Assembly: GCA_023213395.1 (NCBI GenBank)
Contig: CM041465.1
Location: forward strand, 40,121,741 to 40,185,740
Origin: Cycas panzhihuaensis
Lineage: Eukaryota; Cycadophyta
DNA length: 64,000 nucleotides
Direction: 5' to 3'
Numbering within the stretch: the stretch's first letter is position 1; each line of letters starts with the position of its first letter. Below, one piece after another: positions 1 through 9,960 of the stretch. Below the pieces are notes generated by a model that worked only from the letters and a program-made list of their open reading frames with translations, did no database searches and was not told where the DNA came from. Made by a program: the position numbers and the translations under genes.

Positions 1-870
1 ATTAAGAAAAGAGATGGCCAAATTAAAAATTAGAAATAACTGAGAAGAAGAAGAAACACTGAAAAAGAAGGATCACGTCGGAAGAATAACTAAATGGTGC
101 CACATCTATGAAGAGAATTCACATACTCCCAAGGAATGTAAATTGAATTTAAAAAATGTGAATTGAATTTAAAAAATAGTGCATTGTACTAACAAGACAG
201 ATGGTATTATATATGTGATGTTCATACGTATACAACCAAAGATTGTTTCTATAATTCCAGGGGAAAGGCCTTTAGAGGACAAGGTAGGGGAAGGGGAGGC
301 AACCCACCTTGAAATGTTTATATAATGAGGGGCACACAAGAGCCCTTGAGGAAAAAACCTCCAATGGGTAGATGCTTCATCTGTCTATAGTTTGGGCACT
401 GAAAGTTATAATGCCCAACGAAACAGGAATATGAACAGAAGTCATTCATATGTAATAACTATGGTCCAAGTGACTATAAAATAGAAGATTGCAAAGGAAA
501 GGCCAAAGCAACCAACTTAATGACAATCATACCGAAAACCAAAAATGTCAAACTACAAAATAAACAAAAGGAGAAATTGAATGAAGGATATCTGGATCCA
601 CCAACAGAAATAAATCAATATAGAAAAGTAAAACAAGTATTGGATGGCCTAGTCTGGGAAGAGAATGCATTACCAATGGGTAAACCGAAGACCAAATACG
701 CATATATACGGAAGAACAAATAAAAGGAAAAAGAAAATCTACCAGAAGAACCTAAGGTGCAGCCACAAATGGTGCAAATGGAGGACCTTTTTAAAGGATT
801 GCCAGTAGAGGATATTCCAAGAATGTTGTTGTTAATGGAAAATTTGGTAAAGCAGCTATAGTTGACCATT
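1..870 (+). pseudogene. Gag C-terminal region with zinc knuckles (G1-1)
   Basis: Nucleocapsid part of gag, which would bind genomic RNA in the virus-like particle. Three CCHC-like knuckles are visible: one near 98-139 (CHIYEENSHTPKEC, second Cys now Tyr), one near 205-246 (YYICDVHTYTTKDC, first Cys now Tyr) and one near 373-414 (CFICL, stop, FGH, stop, then C). A 20-bp tandem duplication at about 138-177, absent from copy G1-2, shifts the frame between knuckles 1 and 2. A Lys/Glu-rich stretch follows at 520-780. The N-terminal capsid part lies outside the window; its counterpart is visible in G1-2 (50383-51594). Non-functional. Confidence 0.8.
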
Positions 871-906
871 CCTCTATGCCAAGTTATCGATTAGATCAAA
901 GGAGGA

Positions 907-1533
907 GTGTTACAGCATGGAATCACCAAGAGTTTGAAGCAAATCATACCATCATTTGATATGGATCCAATGGTAACCATGACAGTCTTGGGAGAAACAT
1001 TCCTATGGGTAATCGTTGATGGAGGCACAGTGGTAAATGTATTACCAGCTTTGACCTGGCATAAATTGGGAAGCTCGAAGCTGGAAGCGGCAACTTATTC
1101 ATTAAAATTGGCTAACAAACTATTGGTACGTCCTATGGGGAGATTGGCCGACATCAAGGTAGATGTGGCAGGGATAGTGGTGAGAATTGACTTCACAATC
1201 GTGGAAATAGAGAAAGGGGCAACACCCTATCCAGCACTCTTGGGAAGGCCATGGTTATATAAAACACAATGTCTTCAGAATTGGAAGAATGTAACCTTCA
1301 TATTATCATACAACAGAAATAAAGTAGTATTGGGGATTCTAGGAAGAAGCTCGATCGAGATGATACCTGATGAGGGATCCAGCACAACGGTCACGAGTGA
1401 CACAACATTCTCTTCTATTTGGGAAGAACATCTCTATCATACGACAGAAGAGCCCACCACATCAACCAAGTACCAGCAAGAAGAACCAACCTATTTCAGG
1501 GAGATATACAACTCTTCAGATGATGAACATTGA
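907..1533 (+). pseudogene. Retropepsin-like aspartic protease (G1-1)
   Basis: Polyprotein-processing aspartic protease, open for 208 codons. The active-site loop reads VIVDGGTVVNVLP (near 1009-1047); the flap and C-terminal signature LLGRPWLYKTQC lies near 1231-1270. D-G-G-[ST] in place of D-[ST]-G is usual in plant Tat-type gypsy elements. The fragment continues in frame through a TGA at 1531 into the spacer and then RT, so it belongs to a Gag-Pol polyprotein. A close homologue sits at 48798-49775 (-) in G1-2. The listed start is the first Met in the open stretch, not a demonstrated initiation site. Confidence 0.85.
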
Positions 1534-2763
1534 ATGAGGTTCGTGGATTACTGGCTACAGGATGCGTATGAAGTAAACTCTTCTTCTTATAGATGTAATT
1601 TGTTATCTAAATATGTAACTATAGACATTGATAATAATTCAGATTCTTTTGAATATATGATGACTAACGATAGTTCAAGGGATGACCACAACCTAGACCA
1701 ACAAACCCCTAGTTTACTTAATAATTTTTGTAGTTTTTTAGTAGTTAATAGTAATCCTGACATCCTATCTACTTCAGGCATGGGTCCTGAGGTAGATTCC
1801 TTACCCCCCCCCCCCTCATTACAACTTGAGGAAGGAAGTAATATTCCTTCCTCCTCTTCCTTAGAGGTACACCCACCCAGCCACAGATCTCCTCCAACCA
1901 TTGGTGCCAAAATTGGGAAAATGGAAGGAGGATCACTGGTAAGTACTTCTAGTCTAGATAGTAGAGTCATCATCCCAGAAGAAATAGATCATCACATTTA
2001 CATTGGGAACTATGTTAAACCATTCTATGGAGAGCAATTGCATGGGACTACCCATTTAATGCATTGTGTTGAATATTGGATGGAACATGGGAATTGGGAT
2101 AAAACACAATGGTAGCAGCACTTAGTACTAACCTTACGGGGAAAAGCTTGGTATTGGTACCTATCCTACCAAGCCACTCTTAGAAATTGGAAAGATTTAC
2201 AAACAATGTTTCAAATTCAGTTTGATCATCCAACACAACTAGCCACTCCAGTATTCTATATAGGTCACAATCCTAGGGAACACATACAAAAGTGTAAACA
2301 AAAATGGAGATCTTTAAGTATACCTAAACAGAATTGGCCTAACTATTTTTACCATACCTTGGGGAGAGTAGCAAAGGATTGGTTCCTAGGGAAGGAACAA
2401 AATTTAGATGTGACTTAGGGAAACTTAAAGAAATCCTTCATAAAAACTTTTAGGCATACCTCTGACAACAGAGAAATAGATAGGATCTTAAAACATATTA
2501 GATTAATGAGTATAAAATTAGAACAAAACCTAACAAACCAAGGGGAGGTAGAATCTATACATAGTGAAGAAGAAGAAGTTATGAACTATCCTGCAGAATT
2601 TATAGAATTCAATATTGGAGAGAGGAAATTAGAAGATACTTTGAGATACAAAACTAGAAATACAGAAGATGTGGGTGTAACCAAGTTAAAAACTATAGAG
2701 ATTAATGTTGGTAGTCAGGATAATCCCAAACTCATTCGAATTGGAAACTATTGGGATCCTTAG
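1534..2763 (+). pseudogene. Protease-RT spacer with two tandem capsid-like motifs (G1-1)
   Basis: About 410 codons in the same frame as protease and RT, with TAG at 2113, 2416 and 2761. The first 140 residues are Ser/Pro-rich and probably disordered, including a 12-C run near 1804. From about 1980 two copies of one pattern follow. Copy 1 has HC..YW, then LRGKAWYWYL (from 2134), then NWKDLQTMFQIQF (to about 2223). Copy 2 has EHIQKCKQKW (from about 2278), then RVAKDWFL (near 2365), then a stop standing for W, then NLKKSFIKTF (to about 2451). Both resemble the Retrotrans_gag capsid pattern (L.G.A..W, W..L...F...F). A short acidic stretch leads into RT. A counterpart occurs in G2 at 54120-54480. 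Function unknown. Confidence 0.65.
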
Positions 2764-3711
2764 ATAGTAGCGGAAGCCCAGCAGTTATTTGAGGAATTCC
2801 GTGATGTATTTGCATGGTCATATAAGGACCTGAAAGGCATTCCTCTGGAGATAGGAATGCATCACATTGACTTAGTGGAAGATGTGAAATTGGTGAAATA
2901 AAGGCCATACCAGATGAATCCAAGATATAAAGAAAAAGCAAAGGCTGAACTTGACAAAATGTTGGAAGCAGGCTATATTTATGAAATTGACTATAGTGAT
3001 TGGGTGAGCCCTATAGTGGTAGTTCCCAAGAAGAATGGGACAATTCGCATCTGTGTGAACTACAGACAGTTAAATAAGGTAATAAAGAAGGATCCATTCC
3101 TGTTACCTTTTATAGAGGATATTTTAGAAGCAGTTGGAGGAAATGAGATTTACTCCTTCACAGATAGATTCAGTAGGTACAATCAAGTGCAGATTGCCCC
3201 AGAGGATCAGGCAAAAACCATATTCGTAACAGAATGGAGAACATACACATACAATGTGATGTCGTTCAGTCTCACGAATGTACCAGCTACATTTCAACAA
3301 ATTGTAATCAATATCTTTCGGAAGTTTATTGGAGAAAAAGTTGCTATATTCCTAGATGACTGGATGTTGTATGGACTGATGAAAGATCACATGGAGAATC
3401 TGAGGGAAATGTTGCAAACGTGCCGTGAAAACAAGTTGTGTCTCAATCTAGAAAAGTGTACCTTCCTAGTACCCTTTGGAAACTTATTGGGGCATATAGT
3501 CAACAAGGAAGGATTGTTGACAGATCTAACAAAAGTATCTGCCATTCTGCACTTCCTCGCGCCACTTACAAGGAAGCAACTAAAAGGTTTTTTGGGATTA
3601 ATGGGATACTATAGAAAGTTTATCAGGGGGTATGCATACATATCTGGACCCCTAGAGAAGCTATTGAAAAAGAATATTGAACAGGCATGGACAGAAGAAT
3701 AGCAATAAGCG
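2764..3711 (+). pseudogene. Reverse transcriptase (G1-1)
   Basis: RNA-dependent DNA polymerase domain. It begins with DVFAWSYKDLKG near 2806, then conserved blocks VSPIVVVPKKNG, RICVNYRQLN, and DPFLLPFIEDILE. The palm active site is FLDDWMLYG near 3349-3375, with the catalytic DD retained but Tyr replaced by Phe and Trp after DD. The thumb and connection carry FLGLMGYYRKFI. A TAA at about 2899 and stops at 3700 and 3706 break it; the stretch 2914-3702 is open. It lies in the same frame as the protease upstream and the RNase H downstream. Confidence 0.92.
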
Positions 3712-4140
3712 TTTGAAACATTAAAACAAGCCATCATAGTAGCACCTATACTGTGATTCCCAGATTGGAAGAAGACTTTTCACGTGCATGTGGATGCGTC
3801 GCAATACACCATTGGATGCGTATTGGTACAACCTAGTGATGATAAAATAGATCATTCAATCTACTTTGCCAGTCAAAAACTCACAAGAGCCGAGCAGAAT
3901 TATACAACGACAGAGAGAGAAGCACTCAACATGGTATATGTGTTGTAAAAGTTTTGACACTATTTATTAACAAATCCATTCCTGTTTTTTGTTGATCATC
4001 AAGCGCTGATGTATTTGGTGAATAAACTGATTATACAAGGACGAATTAGCAGGCGGTTGATGTTGTTTTAGGAGTTTTCTTTCAAAATCATTGTAAAACC
4101 TGGAAAAGCCCATATTATCCTCAATCAGTTGTCGAGAATT
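3712..4140 (+). pseudogene. Ribonuclease H domain (G1-1)
   Basis: RNase H of the gypsy pol polyprotein, which would remove the RNA strand during reverse transcription. Visible blocks are FHVHVDAS (first catalytic Asp, near 3780), YTTTEREALNMVY (catalytic Glu, near 3900) and FFVDHQALMYL (third Asp, near 3990), followed by the tail FKIIVKPGKA. Several stops (TGA near 3754, TAA and TGA near 3946-3957, TAG near 4069) inactivate it. It stays in frame with RT and integrase. Confidence 0.85.
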
Positions 4141-4369
4141 AAAAACAGAGAAAAAGCCACGGGGTACGATTTTTCGATGCAATTGCTTAGTGTGGAAGCA
4201 GTTCCAATGGACTGGCATGAAGGAATACTAGAATATTTAGTGACTGGAGAAATATTAGTAGAATTGGATCACACAGGGAAGAGAAATTTTATCAGAAAAG
4301 CAGAGCCATATCAACTCATCAATGGAGAGTTATACAAATTGAGACCAGACGACGTGTTATAACATTATG

Positions 4370-5457
4370 TTCAACCGTACGAGATAAACCAGATCATGTC
4401 GCAGGCACATGAAGGAGTAGCGGGTGGCCACATGGGGAAATTAGCCACGTGGCAAAAAATTTTGATGTCCAGATTCTAGTGGCTGTCTATGTTCGAGGAT
4501 GTCAAAAAGTAGATTCAAGCGTGCAACTATTGCCAGTGGGTAGGGAAATCTAATCGACAGGATTTTCAACCTTTACATCCCATATTACCTCTAGCACCGC
4601 TCGAGAAATGGGGGCTCGATTTCGTGGGGCCAATCAAACTAACCATGCGTTGATCGAAAGCTCGATACATTTTGGTGGCAATTAACTACATGACAAAGTG
4701 GGTAGAAGCACGAAAGGCGTTTAAAGCCGATGCGTAAAGCACGTCAATTTATGAGGTGGTGATTACACGATTTGGATGCCCCTTGGAGATTGTAAGTGAC
4801 CAAGGTGCCCACTTCCTAAATCAAACTATTGAAACACTGACATCAGTATTTATGATTAGCCATCAGAAATCTACCCCCTACTACCTGAGAGCCAATGGTC
4901 AAGCAGAAAGTTTGAACAAAATAATCAAAAATTGTTTACAGAAGATATGTGACATCGACAGATATGATTAGGCCGAGAAATTACCATCCGTGCAATGGGC
5001 ATTTCGAACGACATATAAGAGATTAATCAAACAAACTCCATTCCAGCTTATGTATGGCACAGAAGCCATTCTCCCAACAGAATTTAAGATACCCAGTCTA
5101 CGAGTTACGATGTAATGTCGATTAGACAACCTCCAGTCTTTAGAACGACGATTGGAAGACTTAGTGCGATTGGAAGAAAAGTGACATATGGCCAATTGGT
5201 TATAAAATGTGGAAAAACAGTGGCAAAAAGCATGGCACGACCGCCATCTATGGAAACCTCAGTTTAAAGAAGGTGATCAAGTGCTGTTGTATGACAATAA
5301 ATTCAAAATGTACCCTGGTAGACTCAAGATGCAGTGGTTGGGACCATACATCGCACAAAGAATCTTTGAGAATGGATCGGTGCAGCTTCAAGAAATCGAC
5401 AGACCTTTGCTACCAACTCGGGTAAACGGTAGCAGACTTAAACCATATATTGAGTAG
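4370..5457 (+). pseudogene. Integrase with GPY/F C-terminal domain (G1-1)
   Basis: DDE integrase. The N-terminal zinc-binding part shows AHEGVAGGHMGKL then CNYCQW near 4530. The core shows GLDFVGPI (first D near 4617), IVSDQGAHF (second D near 4797) and NGQAESLNK (Glu near 4909), so the triad is preserved, and then FQLMYGTEAILP. The C-terminal part 5209-5457 is open and shows HDRHL, FKEGDQVLL and a GPYI motif, ending LKPYIE before TAG. No chromodomain follows. Stops near 4480, 4510, 4650, 4735, 4969 and 5113 inactivate it. Confidence 0.9.
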
Positions 5458-5639
5458 CCCAACTTACTAGCTGGATCAGCTAGTTGTACCATACTGTATT
5501 GCATGACATTGAGATACAATCAAATGCCTTCATACCGAGCCATGATCTAGTTCAGTATGGATACAAAAAGAGAAAAAAAAATGGAAAAAATAAAAAATAA
5601 CCGTAACTCATCACAGACATAAGTAATAGCATCAGCAAT

Positions 5640-6290
5640 TGAAAAAATTAGAGGAAAAATCCAAGGCATATAAGCAAAATACAGTATACGTACCAAAATG
5701 GTATGTTACCAGGTACATACAGTTAAAAATGTGATCAAAATAAAAAAATACACTATACGTACCAAAGGAATATACTTCGGTATGCACAGTTCAAAAAAGT
5801 GACTTGAAATAATACTATACGTACCTGAAAAGTGCGCAGTCAGGTACACACAGTATAAACAAATTTTAAGTGGCTTAATTACATTATACGTACCTAAAAA
5901 GTACACAGGTAGGTACGCATAGTGAAAAGATACGTATATTATACGTACTAAAAAAGTACGTAGTCAGGTACACACAGTGGAAAATACACTTAAGTGCTCA
6001 AATACATTCTACATACCAAAAACGTACGTAATCGAGTACACACAATGGAGATACTTAATATTATACGTACCAACGGCACGTATAAGACAAAAATCTGTAA
6101 AATGACAAAGTATTACATACCTGTGAGCATTCTTGTGAAGTATGCAGAGCGGAATAGACTCTGAAAAATTTGCTAGGCATCTGTACAGCATGGCACGCAA
6201 AGAATCAACTTTGGTATACATTCCAGTATGCATAGTGACAAAAATGGCAAGCATTCCTCAGAGGTACGTATGTAGGGTTCCAGTTTGTAT
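5640..6290 (+). repeat. Array of TACGTACC...GGTACGTA hairpins (G1-1)
   Basis: Eight or so imperfect units of about 50-70 bp. Each starts with TATACGTACC and closes with a reverse-complementary GGTACryAcAGTg arm around a 12-20 nt loop (units near 5676, 5752, 5815, 5886, 5939, 6005, 6060 and 6115). It lies between the integrase stop and the accessory ORF. The same array in the same place in G1-2 (47140-47740) has better-preserved arms. The word TACGTA also occurs in the U3 part of the LTR (near 7636-7690). Confidence 0.8.
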
Positions 6291-6331
6291 GCTTAAGTTA
6301 CTTGTCTTATTTCTGGGACTCCACAGCCATC

Positions 6332-7414
6332 ATGAGGATAACAGGGTGCCAGGACGCATACATACTGAAGCTCAAGCAAGAGCTACAAGCCCTACTAGCT
6401 CCATTCTAGGCCAGGGTTAAGCAAGTAGGTTAGGGAGACTACATTTACTGTAACCCTATGTATTATAACCCTGAACTCATGGACCAAATCCTGATGGCCC
6501 TAAAGGAGGATAGCAGGAAAGCTAAAATGGATGCAGGCATAGTTCACACCATCATAAGACTTCCCAATGAAGGAGAAGTTCCACTGGGAACAAAAAGGTT
6601 AGAAGTTGACCGAGAAATGCGGTTGAGGGAATTGTGCCAACCCAACACTTAGATTATGTCCAGTGGAATCTGTGTAGCAGACATTATGGATGTTAGACTT
6701 CAGTGGGTAGCCAAAGTGATAAATTCTAGATTCTTATCTAAACGGAAGTACACCTATATTCAGGGAGGCATGATGCAGGTGTTGTTGAAAATTCAGGATG
6801 GGGAAAAGCTGAATTAGTTTGAATTCTTAGCAAAAAACATAAGGCAGAAACTCAAGGAGATTAGGACACACCCATTCCGACATCCCTCCTTGCTTTTGGC
6901 CATTCTATTCTATCAATGTCCAGATGTATAGCTGACTAGGACTACTATCTCTCCTCGGGAGCCAATCATCAAATAGTGGGCAGCAAAATTTCCGGACAAA
7001 GGAATGTCTGAAGTAAAGAGAAAAGTACAATGACAAATGCAGAAAGTACTTACCTGGCTACAGAAGACATTAGGCACAACCATTCCTTATCGGACAAAAT
7101 AGGTTGTCCATAGACGAGGTAAGAGGAAGAAGGGAGAAAAAGAATCAGAGGAGAAGGAAGAAGAAGCAAAGGCCTCCTAGGAAGAATGGGAAGACTTCCC
7201 TCAGGCAGCAGAGGTAGGGGAACCTTCAGCATCTCCTACACCATAGGACAAAGTAGGACCCATCATTCAATTAATTTAGGAAATAGAGGAAGGGTATAAA
7301 GTTGATATAGCTGCCCTTCAAGACAAAATAAAAGAAAAGGATGCTATCATTACCACTCTAACCCAGATCAATGAAGAGATTTTAGGAGGATAGAGGCAAC
7401 AGGAGCCACCTTGA
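6332..7414 (+). pseudogene. Accessory ORF 3' of pol, unknown function (G1-1)
   Basis: About 360 codons on the sense strand between the hairpin array and the 3' LTR. I do not recognise the protein. It starts MRITGCQDAYILKLKQEL, continues with MYYNPELMDQILMALKED, RLPNEGEVPLGTK and a region around WFEFLAKNI and HPSLLLAILFY, then a Lys/Glu-rich basic-acidic stretch, and ends with a likely coiled coil (VDIAALQDKIKEKDAIITTL). A dozen or so TAG/TGA codons mark decay. Copy G1-2 has the same ORF at 45978-47063 (-), of nearly equal length (1086 versus 1083 nt). Position and composition recall the extra 3' ORFs of Tat-type elements; a distant link to the plant-transposon domain Transposase_32 is only a guess. 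Confidence 0.65.
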
Positions 7415-7510
7415 GATAGAGCGGGGGAGGGATACCATGAAATTTTGAAAAGTTTTTAGAGTTTTGTTGAGCAAGGATGCTCAAACCTATAAATGTTGAC
7501 CCGGGATAGA

Positions 7511-8386
7511 TGTTGGGGTATAAAATGATCCTATGGCTATGAGAGGACCATAGGTAGGTCAGGCAACCTAAGTTGTGTAGGTACAGACCGTACGGAGGTA
7601 TGCACAAGGCATAACGGTAGAGAAATCAGTATTTTGGGTACGTATGACAGGTGCATACCTAGAATGCACGTATGATGTATACATACCAACAAGAAATGTA
7701 ATCCAAGCGTATGGTATGCATAACTCAAAGGGACCAGTGAAGGCCTATGGAGCTTCCAGACATACATACGAATGTACGGATACAAAGAGTCATTAATTAG
7801 GTGCCTAAACAAGTGATTAATGAAAGGGTACATATGACTGAAGGGGTACAATTATGATAGGAAGTTATAACCCTTCAACCAAAAGGTACCAACAAGAGTA
7901 CTTAAGGAGGTATGCATGAACCACCAGGTTAGGGTGAGAGCCAAGTGATTCAATCCTATTGTATACTCTCAAGGGTGAGAGCCGACTATCAAAGGTACGC
8001 AAAGGTGTAAGAGCCAGCATGTATGACAGCCAGTTGGAGCAGTAGTGTATGATAAGTACCATCTGGGTATGCATATATAACAGAAGGAATGTATGTTATT
8101 GGAATGCACAGGAATGCATTCCAACCTTTGTGTAATTGAACTGATTACTTAATAAAAGGAATAGTTACATAGAAAGTGGTGTATTCTTTGTGTTATGATG
8201 ATGAATTGCTGAGTATGTGTTGATTTACATCAGCATGTACCATTGTGGTAGAATTCTATGAAATATATGTGGAATGTATGTGAATAACCATGTTGATAGT
8301 ATCCTAAACTAGACTATAGAACTGTGTAACCTTGACAAGTGTAAGAGGTATCTTGTAAGTGTAATAAGATACCTACCAAGTCAACA
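7511..8386 (+). repeat. 3' LTR of G1-1 (876 bp)
   Basis: Starts TGTTGGGGTATAAAATGATC and ends CCAAGTCAACA, matching in reverse complement both LTRs of G1-2. The terminal TGTTG/CAACA inverted repeat is intact. The short purine stretch GGATAGA lies immediately upstream. A more G-rich tract (GCGGGGGAGGGA, near 7421) lies 80 bp further up and is also present in G1-2. Sequence beyond 8386 belongs to a different element. Confidence 0.9.
8071..8082 (+). promoter_or_regulatory. TATA box in G1-1 LTR
   Basis: GCATATATAACA lies in the 3' half of the LTR, about 300 bp before its end, where a plant retrotransposon U3/R boundary would be expected. The transcription start is not visible. In the G1-2 LTRs this box is mutated (ATATGTAAC). 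Confidence 0.5.
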
Positions 8387-8720
8387 GTGGCCTTATTTAA
8401 AGCTTTGTAGTTAACACAAGCTCTTAATTTTCTATTCTTTTTTAGGACAACCATAATGGGACTTACCCATTCACTATTCTCAACCTAAAAAATGTAATCT
8501 GCTTTCAATAACTTATCTACTTCAACTTTAACTCATTCCTTATATTTTGGATTCATACGGTATAGCCTTTGCCTTACCGGTTTAGCCCCTTTTATCAAAT
8601 CTATTCTATGTTCACCCAATTCTGGTGGAATGCCTTTCAAATCTTTATAAGACTAGACAAGCACATCCTTATATTCTAGGAATAGTAGAGTCACTTATTG
8701 CACCATTTCTTTTTTCCAGT
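8387..8720 (-). pseudogene. RT N-terminal fragment (G2(i))
   Basis: The reverse strand gives the start of a gypsy RT: SYKDLKGIPPELGEH, then YRMNPKYKE, then ENSEWVSPIMVVLKKN. This parallels the G1-1 RT leader at 2806-3050. It stops abruptly at the 3' LTR end of G1-1, before the palm motif. Several in-frame stops are present. Confidence 0.75.
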
Positions 8721-9599
8721 AATCACCTAAAATGATCATTTCTGGCTATTTTTTTATCCCAATGTTAACTTCTTATATTTTTAATTTTTCCCCCATCACC
8801 GTTTTTCCATCTAGGATGTATAGGCTGGTATACTATCTATGCTATGCTCTCCATATTCTAATGTGGAATGTGTTTGTAATTTTTTTTTCCCATCTGAAAG
8901 TAATATATTTCCTTTTCCTAGATTTTTTCCTTATCAATAATCTGATTTATTCTAATAAAAATTTCTTTAATCTGCCTGGTACAATCATTTTTTATTCATT
9001 TTTAAATGTATTCTTGAAATCTTGTAAAATGATTTTTACTTATTTGATGCCAAGAATTTTGTGCATACATCTCATACCAAATCCAGACTTGTTTTATCCA
9101 AGAATAATAAGACACAAAGTACCAAAATTGTTGCTACCTTTTATTCTTCAAGTTTTTAATACATAATTGTAAATGATTTTCTGTTTATTTTGAGTCACCA
9201 TTATATTTAGTCATTTTACTAACTATAGAGATATATTTTTCTTGGACCTTTTTTTCTAACTAGGGTGACTCTAGTTGTCTTTCCTCCTCATCCTCTTTCT
9301 TCAAAGAATCCCTGCAGCATTCCATATGGTAGCATGCAGCCGATTCTATTTCTTTCCAAGCATTATATAACTAGTTCAACATATAGGAAGATGAGGGGCT
9401 GCTTGGCAGCCTTGGTTACATATGAAACACTATTTTAGAATAATAACTCATTGTAGATTCAGTGGTTATCGTTGTGGATGAATCTCTTCCTTCATCTTCA
9501 ATTTTTTCCATCTTTGGCCCATCCGAGTGTAAGGGAAAAGTTACTATTTTCTCTCCTGTTAGCAAGGTAAATTTATGTTTTCCCTAGTCTTGAATTGTT

Positions 9600-9960
9600 T
9601 TTGTAGTCAGTAATCATGGTCTTGCCAATAGATCTGGATATGTCTTCCTTTGATCCTACATATGTACTACTGTAAAATCCAATAGCACAATTACTTCTAC
9701 AATGGTTACTGGAATATTTAATAGTGTTCCCATGGGCCTTACTTGTAGTTGATTAGCTAATCTAATCAAATAATTTAGAGCAATCACATTAGGCCTTCCT
9801 AAAGCTATCCATGAGGATTCAAGTAATACATTTATTCCTGAGCTCTTGTCTTTAATAGTTCTACATAAGGTGGCTCTAAACATCATCATCGGGACTCTGG
9901 GGTCTATTCTTATATTTTTTATGGTTTAAGTGTTGGCTTTTCAATTTGATCTAAAACCAA
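9600..9960 (-). pseudogene. Aspartic protease fragment (G2(i))
   Basis: The reverse strand encodes MMMFRATLCRTIKDKSSGIN and then NVLLESSWIALGRPNVIALN, with LANQLQVRPMGT after it. It aligns with the G2(iii) protease at 53298-53504, where the active site still reads IMDGGSVVNMLP. Here that loop has become IKDKSSGINVL, so the catalytic D-G-G motif is damaged. The open stretch is 9656-9889. Confidence 0.75.

Larger units (their letters stand above)
1..8386 (+). mobile_element. Ty3/gypsy element G1-1, 5' end outside window
   Basis: Non-chromoviral gypsy element reading rightward: gag zinc knuckles, protease, spacer, RT, RNase H, integrase, hairpin array, accessory ORF, 3' LTR. Protease, spacer, RT, RNase H and integrase (907-5457) stay in one frame, broken only by point stops, so decay is by substitution. 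The protease signature DGGT and the RT leader DVFAWSYKDLKG fit the Tat/OTA side of plant gypsy; no chromodomain is seen. The 5' LTR and gag start lie upstream of the window. A 3' LTR ending at 8386 is followed directly by G2(i) RT sequence on the opposite strand, so G1-1 probably inserted into that element; the second target-site copy is not visible. Confidence 0.9.

Noticed and set aside
1804-1818. Poly-C run
   Set aside because: A simple homopolymer slip in the low-complexity part of the spacer; the frame is still open through it.
5207-5425. Alternative frame overlapping the integrase C-terminus
   Set aside because: Shadow of 5209-5457, which carries the FKEGDQVLL and GPYI motifs in frame with pol.
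5640-6290. Regularly spaced palindromic repeats resembling a CRISPR array
   Set aside because: Repeats and intervals vary in length and sequence, there are no cas genes, the context is a plant retrotransposon, and a second copy lies in the same place of another element.
8732-9166. 144-codon open frame on the + strand
   Set aside because: Phe/Leu/Tyr-rich antisense product of the decayed G2(i) protease-RT spacer; no domain, and low complexity explains its length.
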